Notes: generated from the letters alone by a model not told the origin. A stretch of 64,000 bases of DNA from Xanthomonas sp. 10-10 (GCF_040182365.1 NZ_CP144460.1:3162001-3226000), one strand, 5' to 3'. Positions 38,149 to 47,844 are shown, counted from the stretch's first letter. A program made the numbers and translations.

Positions 38149-39654
38149 ATGGCCTCGTTCCTGCTCGGCAAAGGCGTCACCGACGATATCCCGGTCGTGC
38201 TCGAAGGCCGCTTCGGCAACCGTCATGGCCTGGTGGCTGGCGCCACCGGCACCGGCAAGACCGTGACCCTGATGACCCTGGCCGAAGGCTTCTCGCGGCT
38301 GGGGGTGCCGGTGTTCCTGGCCGACGTCAAAGGCGACGTGGCGGGCCTGGCCGTGGCCGGGGACGGCGCGCCCGGCGTGTTGCAGCGCGCCATGGATGTG
38401 GGCATCGCCGATTACGCGCCGGCCGCCAGCCCGGTGGTGTTCTGGGACCTGTACGGGCAGCTCGGCCACCCGGTGCGCACCACCGTGAGCGAAATGGGCC
38501 CGACCCTGCTTGCGCGCATCCTGGAGCTCAACGACACCCAATCCGGCGTGCTGGACATCGTGTTCAAGCTGGCCGACGACCGCGGCCTGTTGCTGCTGGA
38601 TCTGGACGATCTGCGCGCATTGCTGGCGCTGGTGATCGAAGAACGCAAGGAGCTGTCGACCAGTTACGGGCTGGTCTCGGCGCAATCGGTGGCCGCGATC
38701 CAGCGCGCCCTGCTGCGGCTGTCGCAGGATGGGGGCGAGCAATTCTTCGGCGAACCGGCGTTGGAGCTTGCCGAGCTGATGCGCGTTGCACCGGACGGCC
38801 GTGGCGTGATCGGCATCCTGGCGGCCAACCAGCTGGTGCTCAAACCGAAGCTGTATTCCACGTTCCTGCTGTGGCTATTGTCCGAGCTGTTCGAGGGCTT
38901 GCCGGAAGTGGGCGACCTGGAACAGCCCAAGCTGGTGTTCGTGTTCGACGAGGCGCATTTGCTGTTCGACGATGCGCCGGCGGCGCTGGTGCAGCGGATC
39001 GAGCAGGTGGTGCGGCTGATCCGCTCCAAGGGCGTGGGCATCTATTTCTGCTCGCAGTTTCCCGATGATATTCCCGACACCATCCTTGGCCAGCTCGGCA
39101 ACCGCGTGCAGCATGCGTTGCGTGCCTACACCCCGCGCGACCAGAAAGCGGTCAGGACCGCGGCGCAGACCTTCGTGGGCAACCCCAAGCTCGACGTGGC
39201 CACTGCCATCTCCAGCCTGGGTACCGGCGAGGCGCTGGTATCGCCACTGCAAGGCAAGGGCGTGCCGGCCCCGGTGCAGCAGACCCTGATCGCGCCGCCG
39301 CGCTGCCGCATGGGCGCCATCAGCGCGCCCGAACGCGCGCAGGTGCGCGCAACCAGCCCGGTCGGCACCCGCTACGACACCGCAGTCAACCGCGAATCGG
39401 CCGCCGAAATGCTGGCACGCCGCGTCGAACAGGTGGCCGAGCAGACCGCCGCCCCGCCTGCACGCACCCGCGAGGACGAGGACGCGCAGGACAGCGGTTT
39501 CGGAAAAGCGGTCAAGGACGCCGTATTCGGCAGTGGCCGTCGCCAGGGCATGCTGGAAACGATGGCCAAGCAGACCTCGCGCACCATCGGCAGCAAGATC
39601 GGCCAGCAGATCGTGCGCGGCATCTTCGGCAGTATTTTTGGTGGGAAGCGCTGA
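38149..39654 (+). CDS. HerA-like/DUF853 P-loop ATPase (YjgR family)
   Basis: 501 residues. The Walker A motif GATGTGKT is at residues 31-38 after the typical N-terminus FLLGKGVTDDIPVVLEGRFG. Walker B is VFVFDEAHLLFDD. The sensor-like segment GVGIYFCSQFPDDIPDTILG and the arginine region ALRAYTPRDQKAV follow. The C-terminal 60 residues are a flexible linker and a Gly-rich basic end (IFGSIFGGKR). Physiological role is unknown; the family belongs to the FtsK/HerA class. Start ATG at 38149. Confidence 0.9.
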   Translation: MASFLLGKGVTDDIPVVLEGRFGNRHGLVAGATGTGKTVTLMTLAEGFSRLGVPVFLADVKGDVAGLAVAGDGAPGVLQRAMDVGIADYAPAASPVVFWDLYGQLGHPVRTTVSEMGPTLLARILELNDTQSGVLDIVFKLADDRGLLLLDLDDLRALLALVIEERKELSTSYGLVSAQSVAAIQRALLRLSQDGGEQFFGEPALELAELMRVAPDGRGVIGILAANQLVLKPKLYSTFLLWLLSELFEGLPEVGDLEQPKLVFVFDEAHLLFDDAPAALVQRIEQVVRLIRSKGVGIYFCSQFPDDIPDTILGQLGNRVQHALRAYTPRDQKAVRTAAQTFVGNPKLDVATAISSLGTGEALVSPLQGKGVPAPVQQTLIAPPRCRMGAISAPERAQVRATSPVGTRYDTAVNRESAAEMLARRVEQVAEQTAAPPARTREDEDAQDSGFGKAVKDAVFGSGRRQGMLETMAKQTSRTIGSKIGQQIVRGIFGSIFGGKR

Positions 39655-39686
39655 GTACAGCGTCACACAGAGACGGGAGCCACAAC

Positions 39687-40343
39687 ATGCCGGGAGATGC
39701 AGCTGTCGCCGCGCTTGAAGCCGCCGACCAACCGACTGCGCGCTTATCGGACGGACACGGCAGACATACGGAATCGGCAGGTCGCAATCGTGCGCGCGGG
39801 TTCCTGCATAGTGCGCACACGCACCTGACCATCGCTCGCTCCGTGGTGTTGGCCCTGTTAGTCAGCGGCGCCAGCTCGGCGCAGGCTGAGAAGAGCGCAA
39901 ATCAAGACGATTCCCCCACCGACTGGCCATTGGGCCAGCAACACCTGCTCTCCGGCCACTATGTCGGCAAGCTGCACCCGGATAACGGGCGGTGTCAGTC
40001 GGTTCGTGCAGAACTCTGGCTAGAAGCGGCAAAGGGTAAGAAAGACAGCCATCGTTACACGCTCAAGACAACGTGCATCACTCGCCAAACCCGAGGCCGC
40101 GCAGCCACCCTCACCGAGCGCGGGCCGTGGTGGCTCGACATGATGGGGGACGAGTGCCTGATCCTTTCGCGCAAGGATGTCTCCGATCTCTCGCTCAACC
40201 CCAATATGTACGGATTTCGGATCAACGCAACGCATGCGTCGGGAAGCCGCCCGGCAACCTATGAACTCGCCCAGGATGGGAGCAACTGCCACAGCGGCGA
40301 TTGGCCGGAACACCGCGACAAAGTGTTGAAACGCGTCCGCTAA
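39687..40343 (+). CDS. Putative exported protein of unknown function
   Basis: 218 residues if started at ATG 39687. Residues 45-68 (LTIARSVVLALLVSGASSAQAE) look like a signal peptide, so the first 40 polar residues may not be translated; a later non-ATG start is possible. The mature part contains HYVGKLHPDNGRCQSVRAEL and a cysteine pair region (YTLKTTC, DECLILSRKD). The fold is not recognised with certainty; its GxYxGxL-type opening is loosely like NlpE-type small beta-barrels. It is probably real because codon use is normal and it follows the ATPase gene by 30 bases. Confidence 0.6.
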   Translation: MPGDAAVAALEAADQPTARLSDGHGRHTESAGRNRARGFLHSAHTHLTIARSVVLALLVSGASSAQAEKSANQDDSPTDWPLGQQHLLSGHYVGKLHPDNGRCQSVRAELWLEAAKGKKDSHRYTLKTTCITRQTRGRAATLTERGPWWLDMMGDECLILSRKDVSDLSLNPNMYGFRINATHASGSRPATYELAQDGSNCHSGDWPEHRDKVLKRVR

Positions 40344-40404
40344 ACGTCAGCCATGCCATTACGCTACAAGGCGGCAATGCAGATGCAGTGAGCAACGTGG
40401 CAGG

Positions 40405-41004
40405 TCATTCCAGCACGCCATGCAGCTTGGCGTACTGCAGCAACATGATGGTCTTGGCATCGGCGATCTCGCCCGAGGCGATCATCGCCAGCGCGGAGTC
40501 GAGCGAGAGTTCCAGCACCTCGATTTCTTCGCCATCTTCCTCGAGCCCGCCGCCCTCGCCGACCTTGTCGCCATCGAAGTATTCGCCAACGAAGAAGTAC
40601 AGGCGTTCGGTGACCGAGCCGGGGCTCATGAAGGCCTCGAATACCTTGCGCACGTTGTCGATGCGGTAGCCGGTCTCTTCTTCGGTTTCCTTGCGGATGC
40701 AGGTCAGCGCATCGTCCTGGTCGAGCAGGCCGGCGCAGGCTTCGATCAACATGCCGTCCGGGTTGCCATTGAGCAGCGTCGGCAGGCGGAATTGCCGGGT
40801 CAGCATCACCGTCTGCCTGGCGCGGCTGTAGAGCAGGATGGTGGCCCCATTGCCGCGGTCATACGCCTCGCGCGACAAGGTCTGCCAGCGGCCATCCTTG
40901 CGCTGAAAGTCGAAGGTGACCTTGCGCAGCACATACCAGTTGTCGGACAGCACATCGATGCTGCGAATGCGAACCTGCGGGGTGTCGGCGACGGATGGAT
41001 TCAA
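40405..41004 (-). CDS. Nudix hydrolase, GDP-mannose pyrophosphatase (NudK)-like
   Basis: 199 residues from TTG at 41004, which has AAGGA six bases upstream; an ATG further out would add 58 residues including a stretch without similarity. The N-terminus RIRSIDVLSDNWYVLRKVTF, the YDRGNGATILLY segment and the Nudix box (ACAGLLDQDDALTCIRKETE, then EETGY) are visible. AFMSPGSVTERLYFFVGEY is typical of the ADP-ribose/GDP-mannose branch. Note that the usual G of the Nudix GX5E is in CAGLLD. NudK-like function is a family inference. Confidence 0.82.
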   Translation of the reverse strand: MNPSVADTPQVRIRSIDVLSDNWYVLRKVTFDFQRKDGRWQTLSREAYDRGNGATILLYSRARQTVMLTRQFRLPTLLNGNPDGMLIEACAGLLDQDDALTCIRKETEEETGYRIDNVRKVFEAFMSPGSVTERLYFFVGEYFDGDKVGEGGGLEEDGEEIEVLELSLDSALAMIASGEIADAKTIMLLQYAKLHGVLE

Positions 41005-41438
41005 GCGAATTCCTTGCAATAGGGGGACCGGCCGCACCTTCGCGATTGCACGCAAGCGCATGCCGCCAGCAGCACCATCGCCACATGGCGGGCGGCCGAC
41101 AGGTAGCGAACCACAGGTTCTGCGCAGAAGTCCATGCGCGGCTGACGGAAATGATGGCCCACGGCCCGCCGATTGCAATGATCACGATCATCGCAATCGG
41201 CGCGAGCCCTGCGTGTGCCTGCACCATCGGCGGGCCTTCGCACGGTCGACTGCGCAGGCCCGCCTCCGCCAGCGGCCTGCGTCACGCTATCCATCGCTGC
41301 GCGCAGGGCAACCGCCGGGTCACAGGCGGGCGCCCCGCCCCCACTCGACTGCACCTCCGCGAGCCAAACGCGATCCCCAATTGCACCCGGCCGCACATCG
41401 CCTCACAATCCCTTCACATCACACGCCTGGGGAGCGTC
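41005..41438. other. Intergenic region with a 36-base near-palindrome
   Basis: 434 bases between the divergent Nudix and membrane-protein genes. It contains the near-perfect palindrome at 41167-41202 and an 11-base inverted pair GGCCCGCCGAT (41164-41174) / ATCGGCGGGCC (41226-41236) that competes with it. No gene was supported; short frames are rich in Cys, Arg and Trp. Confidence 0.6.
41167..41202. repeat. 36-base near-perfect palindrome (candidate operator or hairpin)
   Basis: CGCCGATTGCAATGATC and GATCATCGCAATCGGCG are inverted repeats of 17 bases with one mismatch, separated by AC. There is no T-run, and it is about 240 bases from the membrane-protein start, so it is not an evident terminator. 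An operator for a dimeric or tetrameric regulator is one possibility. Confidence 0.45.
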
Positions 41439-42713
41439 ATGGAAGACCGTTTTCGCGCACGCAAGGCTGCCGCGCAGGCTGCGCCTCCACCGTTCTGGAC
41501 CCGCATTCCGGCGATCGCCACCTATCCGCTGCGCGGCCCGGCGCTGTATGCGTTGATTGCGCTGACCCTGTGCAGCGCCTTGCTGGTGTTGCCGGGCATC
41601 CTCAAACTGGTGGTCATGGGCGTACTGGGCATGGCGACCTACACCTACGCCTTCGACATCCTGCGGCATACCGCCGATGGCCAGCCCGATGCGCCCCGGC
41701 TCGGCTATGACAGCTTCGACAGCGCGGTGCTGCGCCTGATCCTGCTGGCCATCGCATTGGGCATCGTGATCGGCGTCGCCGCCGGGATCGCAGGCCCCTT
41801 CGGGCTGACCATCGCCTACCTGGGCACCATGTTGCTGCTGCCCGGCATGCTGATCTCGCTGGCCATCGACGGCAGCCTGCGCCGCGCGCTCAACCCGGCG
41901 GTGTCGATCGACATGGCGCTGCGGATCGGCTGGCCGTATCTGGCCGCCTACGGGCTGCTGTACGTGATCCAGGGCAGCGGCACGGCAGCGGTCTTCGTCG
42001 CGCTGAAGTACCTGCCGCCGCTGGTGCGCGAAGCGACGGTGATGATGACCTCGATCTGGACCCTGTTCGCCAGTTTTCATCTGCTCGGGTATCTGGTGTA
42101 CCAGTACCACGAAGAGCTGGGCTACGTACCCAGCGGCGGGGCTGCGCACGAACGCATCGACCCGGACCAGCGCCTGCTCGACGAGGCCGAACAATACGTG
42201 CGCGACGGCCATTCCGACGAGGCGTTCCAGGCCCTGCGCGGCGCGGTGCGCTCGCGCGCGGTGAGCCTGGCGGTGCACGAGCTGTATCAACGCCTGCTGC
42301 GCCAGCACCATCGCAACGACGAGCTGCGCGAGCATACCCGGCAATACATCAACCGCTTGTTGCAGGAGAAGCAGGAGCGTCGTGCGCTGGCGCTGCAACG
42401 CGAGGCACTGGATCTGGACGCGACATTTACTCCGTTGACGCCGGAGCAGGCCACCCTGCTGGCCGAGCGCGCCAAGATGGCCGGCCAGTTCCAGCTTGCG
42501 ACCGATGGGCTGCTGGCCGCCATCGCGGGCTGGCCACGCGATCCGATGTTGCCGGGCTGGTCGCTGGATGCTGGCCTGATGCTGGCCGAGCGATTTGGCC
42601 GCGACGAGCAGGCCCGCGCCATCCTGCAAAACGCCGCGGATCGCTGCGACGACGACGCACAACGGGCGAAGCTGGATGCAGCATTACGGGCGGTTGCGAT
42701 CCAACCGGCCTAG
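41439..42713 (+). CDS. Membrane protein with helical-repeat C-terminus
   Basis: 424 residues from ATG 41439 with GGGGAG upstream. The N-terminal half has about six hydrophobic segments, among them ALYALIALTLCSALLVLPGI, ILLAIALGIVIGVAAGIAG and LLPGMLISLAIDG, and resembles DUF4013-type membrane proteins. The C-terminal 190 residues are soluble and helical with a TPR-like pattern (DEAEQYVRDGHSDEAFQALR, EQARAILQNAADRCDDDAQR). Function is unknown. It converges with the rhomboid gene. Confidence 0.8.
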   Translation: MEDRFRARKAAAQAAPPPFWTRIPAIATYPLRGPALYALIALTLCSALLVLPGILKLVVMGVLGMATYTYAFDILRHTADGQPDAPRLGYDSFDSAVLRLILLAIALGIVIGVAAGIAGPFGLTIAYLGTMLLLPGMLISLAIDGSLRRALNPAVSIDMALRIGWPYLAAYGLLYVIQGSGTAAVFVALKYLPPLVREATVMMTSIWTLFASFHLLGYLVYQYHEELGYVPSGGAAHERIDPDQRLLDEAEQYVRDGHSDEAFQALRGAVRSRAVSLAVHELYQRLLRQHHRNDELREHTRQYINRLLQEKQERRALALQREALDLDATFTPLTPEQATLLAERAKMAGQFQLATDGLLAAIAGWPRDPMLPGWSLDAGLMLAERFGRDEQARAILQNAADRCDDDAQRAKLDAALRAVAIQPA

Positions 42714-42805
42714 CGCATCCCAGACACCGCCGCGAGCGGTCGAAAAACCGTATGCGAAACGTCTTGACGCGCTGCATAAACCGCCTGTACAGCCGCACGG
42801 CGGAC

Positions 42806-42826
42806 GCCGTCGGCACTGCCGACGGC
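42806..42826. terminator. Compact hairpin between convergent genes
   Basis: GCCGTCGGC (42806-42814) pairs with GCCGACGGC (42818-42826) around ACT. It lies between the convergent membrane-protein and rhomboid genes and could act for either; ATGCTTTAA follows on the plus strand, so a short T-run is present. Confidence 0.5.
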
Positions 42827-42954
42827 ATGCTTTAAGATGCCGAGCGCGCCATCCACGCGCAACGACGACCGCTCGCCAGGTTCTGCAGCCGCTCCTGATG
42901 CGGCTTCAAACCCCCGCCGTCGATGCCCGGAATCTGGTCGAACGCGCCGCCGCG

Positions 42955-44421
42955 TCAACCATTTTCAAGCAGGAAACGGGCCTTCGCCGCCTGGCCCTGC
43001 TCCGGAAATTGATCGCGCACCAGCTGCAGCAACCGCGTGCGCTGCTCGCCGGCCTGCAGTTCGCCATGCCGCAGCGCCAGCACAAACCAGTGCTGGGCCA
43101 GCTCGGCGCGTGGCGCATCGATGTCGCACTCCTTCAATAACCGTTCGGCATCGGCCAGCAGCCCGTTGCGCAGGCACGCATCGACCAGAGCCATGCGTGC
43201 CGGTAGCGCAACGGCGATCTTGTCCTTGCTCAGTTCTGCTGCCACGCCCAGCTGCACGCGCGTCTGTTGCGCGTGATGGCTCGGCAGGTGCAACAGTGTC
43301 TGCGCATGGCGCACGACGTCCTGGGTGCGCCCGGCGTTGCGCGCAACGCGGTAACGGGCCAGCGCGACGTCCTGGCTGTGTGGCTGCTCGCTGGCCAGCT
43401 CGGCAAGCAGCCGCTCGGCTTCGAGGTTCTCCATGCGGCCCAGATGGCGTTGCGCACGCTCCCAGCGGTCGTCCACCTGCGCGGCGGCGTCCTCGTCCAT
43501 GAAGGCCGGGCGGGTCTGCCGCACGGCCACCAGCAGCGCGCCGAGCAGCGCACCGCTGATCAACCCGCCGGCATGCGCCTCGAACGCGACACCGCCGTTA
43601 TCGCTCCCCAGCAGGCTGTAAAGCTCCCAGCCCAGCCACAGTGGCAGCAACAGGATCGCCGGCCCGCGCACGTAGTTGAAGACCACAAAAAACCAGTAGA
43701 AAAACCGCACACGACGGCGGCCCCACACCACGCAGAACGCCCCCATCAAGGCGGCGATGGCACCGGACGCGCCCAAGCCACCGCCGGGCTCGCCCCAGCG
43801 CCACCACAGGCTGGCTGCGCTGGCCCCAAACCCGCCCAGCAGATACAGCAGCAGGAACCAGCCGCTGCCGATCGCCCCTTCCAGCAAGGTGCCCAGCGCC
43901 AACAGAAACACCATGTTGCCGAATAGATGATCGAAGTCGCCATGCAGGAAGGTGGCGGTGAGCATGCGTGCCGGCGACCACTCCGAGCTGCGTTGCAGAT
44001 GACGCAGCGTGAACACCTGGGACAGGCGGGCATCGTAGGGCGCACGCAGGCCGCGCCATTGGCGCATCTGCGCTTCGTCCTTGAACAGCGTGCCTTCGCG
44101 CAAGGCCTGTGCGAAGGCGACATCGTGCATGGTCAGATGCGCCAGGTACGCGATGCGCTGCGGCGCCGGCACGCTGTCCAGCTTGCCCTGCCGCGCAGCG
44201 CGTCGCTTGGGGTCAGCGGTCTGCGCCAGGTAGCGCGCGTGGGCCTGCGCTTCCAGCGTGCCCAGCCCGGACTCGACGTAGTAGTGCACGGCGTTGTCGA
44301 CCAGGTCGTCGTCCCTGCGCTGATAGCCGAGATAGACGACGACATTGATCAGCACCAGCAGCAGGGTCACCCAGGGGATGTTGTGGCGCGACCAGGGCTT
44401 GTGCAGCGGCATGAGCAACAT
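42955..44421 (-). CDS. Rhomboid intramembrane serine protease with TPR-like C-terminus
   Basis: 488 residues from ATG 44421. The rhomboid core has its supporting His and Asn in FLHGDFDHLFGNM (His165, Asn169), the nucleophile Ser219 in GASGAIAAL and the catalytic His283 in EAHAGGLISG, so it should be active. An additional soluble insertion lies between helix 1 and helix 2 (about 35-145). The C-terminal 170 residues are helical with repeat-like periodicity (RRALERYR-type pattern, LLADAERLLKECDIDAPRAE). Substrates are unknown. Divergent from greB. Confidence 0.88.
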   Translation of the reverse strand: MLLMPLHKPWSRHNIPWVTLLLVLINVVVYLGYQRRDDDLVDNAVHYYVESGLGTLEAQAHARYLAQTADPKRRAARQGKLDSVPAPQRIAYLAHLTMHDVAFAQALREGTLFKDEAQMRQWRGLRAPYDARLSQVFTLRHLQRSSEWSPARMLTATFLHGDFDHLFGNMVFLLALGTLLEGAIGSGWFLLLYLLGGFGASAASLWWRWGEPGGGLGASGAIAALMGAFCVVWGRRRVRFFYWFFVVFNYVRGPAILLLPLWLGWELYSLLGSDNGGVAFEAHAGGLISGALLGALLVAVRQTRPAFMDEDAAAQVDDRWERAQRHLGRMENLEAERLLAELASEQPHSQDVALARYRVARNAGRTQDVVRHAQTLLHLPSHHAQQTRVQLGVAAELSKDKIAVALPARMALVDACLRNGLLADAERLLKECDIDAPRAELAQHWFVLALRHGELQAGEQRTRLLQLVRDQFPEQGQAAKARFLLENG

Positions 44422-44534
44422 GACGACGTCCGTGTCTTGAGAATGGCGCAAAGCTTCGCCGTGCGGCGACAGATGCGCAAGTGGAGCATGCGCGCTAGCA
44501 TCGCGCCCCACTCCCCCGCCCTCCAAGCCTGTCC

Positions 44535-45041
44535 ATGAGCCGCTGGCGCCCGCCCGCCGAAAAAAGCACTGCCTTGATCACGCCCGAAGGTCACACCCGT
44601 CTGAAGGTCGAACTGGAGGATCTGTGGCGGGTGCGTCGGCCGGAGGTGGTACGCGCGCTCGCCGCAGCGGCTGCCGAGGGCGATCGATCGGAAAATGCCG
44701 AGTACACCTATCGCAAGAAGCAGCTGGGCGAGATCGACCGGCGTGTGCGCTATCTCAGCAAGCGGCTGGAAGCGCTGCGCGTGGTGGATACCGCGCCCAC
44801 CGACCCGCACGCGGTGTTTTTCGGTGCGCAGGTGGAGCTGGAGGATGCCGATAGCGGTGAGATGTTGCGCTATCGCATCGTCGGCCCGGACGAAACCGAT
44901 GCCGGCCTGGGCTGGATCAGCATCGATTCGCCGCTGGCGCGCGCGTTGCTGAAAAAACGCGTGGACGACGAGTTCGAAGCGCAGCTGCCGGCAGGCAAGC
45001 ACACCTTTGTGGTGGTGTCGGTGGATTACGGCAGCCCGTAG
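44535..45041 (+). CDS. greB: Transcription elongation factor GreB
   Basis: Rescues backtracked RNA polymerase by stimulating transcript cleavage. 168 residues. The coiled-coil with its acidic tip is in the segment [20 protein letters not shown], followed by [19 protein letters not shown], the GreB form of the motif. The C-terminal globular FKBP-like domain ([20 protein letters not shown]) is complete. Start ATG at 44535. Confidence 0.95.
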   Translation: MSRWRPPAEKSTALITPEGHTRLKVELEDLWRVRRPEVVRALAAAAAEGDRSENAEYTYRKKQLGEIDRRVRYLSKRLEALRVVDTAPTDPHAVFFGAQVELEDADSGEMLRYRIVGPDETDAGLGWISIDSPLARALLKKRVDDEFEAQLPAGKHTFVVVSVDYGSP

Positions 45042-45066
45042 GCATCCATTGGCAATCTGCTGCGGC

Positions 45067-45134
45067 GTAGGAGCGCACTTGTGCGCGATGAGGCGTTAAC
45101 GATAAGGCCCCATCGCGCACAAGTGCGCTCCTAC
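45067..45134. terminator. Perfect REP palindrome acting as a likely bidirectional terminator of greB and rimO
   Basis: Two perfect 24-base arms, from GTAGGAGCGCACTTGTGCGC to its reverse complement, enclose a 20-base loop (AGGCGTTAACGATAAGGCCC). It lies exactly between the convergent stops of greB (26 bases away) and rimO (29 bases away). It is the cleanest copy of the REP family in this window. Confidence 0.75.
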
Positions 45135-45162
45135 GGACCGATGTGTACGAGCCGGGGCCCAG

Positions 45163-46536
45163 TTACACCATCTGCAGATTCAACGACCGCCCTGGCTGGA
45201 TTGCGGCATTGGCCGGCAATGCGTCGCCGAACAGATCGTGCTCGTCGCTGTCGGTGATTTCCACATCGACCAGGTCGCCGACCTTCAGCCCAAGCTCGCC
45301 GCCGTTCTGGATATGCACCAGGCCGTCGATTTCCGGCGCGTCCGCACGCGAACGGGCCACTGCGATGTCGTCTTCGACCAGGTCGACCAGGCATTGCTGC
45401 ACGCTGCCGATCTTGGCCTCCAGCCGCATGGCGGAGATTTCCGCCTGCCTGGCCATGAAACGCGCCAGACGCTCCTGCTTCACTTCTTCCGGCACCGGGT
45501 CCGGCAGCGCGTTGGCGCTGGCGCCGTCCACCGGCGAATAGGCAAACGCACCGACGCGATCCAGCTGCGCCTGATCCAGGAAATCCAGCAGCGATTCGAA
45601 CTCGGCATCGGTCTCGCCGGGGAAGCCGACAATGAAGGTGGAGCGCACGGTGATCTCCGGGCACATCGCCTTCCAGCGCTGCACGCGCTCGAGGGTTTTT
45701 TCCACCGCACCGGGCCGCTTCATCAGCTTGAGGATGCGCGGGCTGGCGTGCTGGAACGGGATGTCCAGGTACGGCAGCAGCTTGCCTTCGGCCATCAGCG
45801 GAATCACGTCGTCCACGTGCGGATACGGATACACGTAATGCAGGCGCGTCCACACGCCCAACTCCGACAATCCTTCGCACAATGCCTTCATGCGGGTCTG
45901 GTACATGCGGTCGCGCCAGGGACGCTCGGCGTACTTCAGATCCACCCCATAGGCCGACGTGTCCTGCGACACCACCAGCAGTTCCTTGACACCGCCGCGT
46001 ACCAGCCGCTCGGCTTCGCGCAGCACCTCGTCTACCGGACGCGAGGCCAGATCGCCACGCATCGAGGGAATGATGCAGAAGCTGCAACGGTGGTTGCAGC
46101 CTTCGGAGATCTTCAGGTATGCGTAATGGCGCGGGGTCAGCTTGATGCCGTAGTCGGGCACCAGATCCACGAACGGGTCGTGGCGCGGCGGCAGCGCCGC
46201 GTGCACCGCCTCCATCACGCTCTGGTAGTCCTGCGGGCCGGACACCGCCAGCACCTGCGGGTAGGCCTCGCGGATCTGCTCCGGGCGCTTGCCCAGGCAA
46301 CCGGTGACGATCACCTTGCCGTTGGCGTTCATCGCCTCGCCGATGGCGTCCAGCGACTCGGTCACCGCCGAATCGATGAAGCCGCAGGTATTGACCACCA
46401 CCACGTCGGCTGCGTCGTAGCTGGGCACGATGTCGTAGCCCTCCACGCGTAGCTGGGTGAGGATGCGTTCGGAATCGACGAGCGCCTTCGGGCAGCCAAG
46501 GCTGACGAAGCCGACTTTGGGGTTCAGCTGGGACAT
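45163..46536 (-). CDS. rimO: Ribosomal protein S12 methylthiotransferase
   Basis: Radical-SAM enzyme that methylthiolates Asp88 of ribosomal protein S12. 457 residues. The N-terminal MTTase domain has cysteines in [20 protein letters not shown] and TGCLGKR. The radical-SAM motif is [11 protein letters not shown]. RimO-typical segments [18 protein letters not shown] and LYVYPYPH-like ([12 protein letters not shown]) are present, with a C-terminal TRAM domain. Start ATG at 46536. Confidence 0.96.
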   Translation of the reverse strand: MSQLNPKVGFVSLGCPKALVDSERILTQLRVEGYDIVPSYDAADVVVVNTCGFIDSAVTESLDAIGEAMNANGKVIVTGCLGKRPEQIREAYPQVLAVSGPQDYQSVMEAVHAALPPRHDPFVDLVPDYGIKLTPRHYAYLKISEGCNHRCSFCIIPSMRGDLASRPVDEVLREAERLVRGGVKELLVVSQDTSAYGVDLKYAERPWRDRMYQTRMKALCEGLSELGVWTRLHYVYPYPHVDDVIPLMAEGKLLPYLDIPFQHASPRILKLMKRPGAVEKTLERVQRWKAMCPEITVRSTFIVGFPGETDAEFESLLDFLDQAQLDRVGAFAYSPVDGASANALPDPVPEEVKQERLARFMARQAEISAMRLEAKIGSVQQCLVDLVEDDIAVARSRADAPEIDGLVHIQNGGELGLKVGDLVDVEITDSDEHDLFGDALPANAAIQPGRSLNLQMV

Positions 46537-46719
46537 GGAAGCAGGAGCCTGGGAAACGGAGCGGCCTGGGGCCTGGGCAAGGCCAATTATAGCGGCGTGC
46601 GGGCAGCGCTCTGAACCGCCTGGCCTCGCCAGCCCGGCCGGCTTTGCGAAACCCTCACTTTTCGCGATGCCGGTCCGGTCGATAATGCGCGTCTCCCTCG
46701 CTGCACATCAGGAATTCCC

Positions 46720-47382
46720 ATGGGTCACTGGACCACGCTCGACACCACCGACGGCCAGGTTGCCGCCTGGCACGCCACCCCCGCCTCCAGCCCGCGCGGC
46801 GGCCTGGTGGTGATCCAGGAAATCTTCGGCGTCAACGAACATATCCGTGCGGTGGCCGACGACTACGCCGCACGCGGCTATGAAGTGCTGGCACCGGCCT
46901 TCTTCGACCTGGAAGAGAAGGACGTGCAACTGCCGTACGACCAGCCAAGCGTGCAACGCGGCCTGGCGCTGGCCAACGCGGTGGGCCTGGAGCGCGCGGT
47001 GGAGGTGGTGAAATCCGCCGCTACCTTGCTGACCCGCGCCGGCAAGGTCGGCACGGTGGGATATTGCTGGGGCGGCTCGGTGGCACTGCTGTCGGCCATC
47101 CGCCTTGGGCTGCCGTCGGTGAGTTATTACGGTGGCCGCAACACCCAGCTGCTGGACGAAACACCCAAGGCGCCGGTGATGTTCCACTTCGGCGAACAGG
47201 ACGCCAGCATCCCGCCGGAAGCGATCCAGGCGCACCGCGAAAAACTGCCTCAGATGGAAACCTTCGTGTATCCCACCGGCCATGCCTTCAACCGCAGCAT
47301 CGACCCCACCCACTATGACGCCGACAGCGCCGAGCGTGCGCTCGAACGCAGCCTGGGCTTCTTCGAGGCGCATCTGGGATGA
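46720..47382 (+). CDS. Dienelactone hydrolase family protein
   Basis: Alpha/beta hydrolase of the dienelactone hydrolase family, 220 residues. Residues VVIQEIFGVNEHIRAVADDY carry the conserved Glu, GYCWGGSVAL the nucleophilic Cys, GEQDASIPPE the Asp and YPTGHAFNR the His. All triad positions look intact. The natural substrate is unclear in the absence of an aromatic-degradation cluster. The stop overlaps the HIT gene start (ATGA). Confidence 0.9.
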   Translation: MGHWTTLDTTDGQVAAWHATPASSPRGGLVVIQEIFGVNEHIRAVADDYAARGYEVLAPAFFDLEEKDVQLPYDQPSVQRGLALANAVGLERAVEVVKSAATLLTRAGKVGTVGYCWGGSVALLSAIRLGLPSVSYYGGRNTQLLDETPKAPVMFHFGEQDASIPPEAIQAHREKLPQMETFVYPTGHAFNRSIDPTHYDADSAERALERSLGFFEAHLG

Positions 47383-47816
47383 GCGCACCGGCCTCCCGCG
47401 CGCCTGCAGCAAGCGACTTCCAGCTGGATCCGCGGCTGGCGGCCGACAGCGTGTTCATCGCCGACGGGCCGCTGTCGCAGGTGCGCCTGATGGACGACAC
47501 CCGCTTCCCCTGGCTGGTGCTGGTGCCGCGCGTGGCCGATGTCAGCGAATGGATCGATCTGGATGGCGGCCAGCAGCGCCTGTTGCTGGCCGAAATCAAC
47601 CAGCTCTCGCAGCTGCTGCGCGTCGAGCCTGCCGTGACCAAGCTCAATATCGGGGCGCTGGGCAATATCGTGCAGCAGTTGCATGTGCACCTGGTCGGCC
47701 GTCATCCAGGCGATGCGGCCTGGCCGGGGCCGGTCTGGGGCAGCGGCCCGGCGCAGCGGTTTGCGGCCGACGCACTGCAGGAGCGTGTCGCGGCATGGGC
47801 GCAGCGGCTACGATAG
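47379..47816 (+). CDS. HIT-domain hydrolase
   Basis: Histidine-triad family protein, 145 residues. The motif IVQQLHVHLVGRH holds the histidines; the spacing is HxHxxxxH rather than the canonical HxHxHxx, a variant common in this branch. LRVEPAVTKLNIGALGN is the preceding conserved strand-turn. It is probably a nucleotide or nucleotidyl hydrolase. Coupled to the dienelactone hydrolase gene by a 4-base overlap. Confidence 0.87.
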   Translation: MSAPASRAPAASDFQLDPRLAADSVFIADGPLSQVRLMDDTRFPWLVLVPRVADVSEWIDLDGGQQRLLLAEINQLSQLLRVEPAVTKLNIGALGNIVQQLHVHLVGRHPGDAAWPGPVWGSGPAQRFAADALQERVAAWAQRLR

Positions 47817-47844
47817 GCGCCCGTTCGCCAACCTGCCTTCTCGC

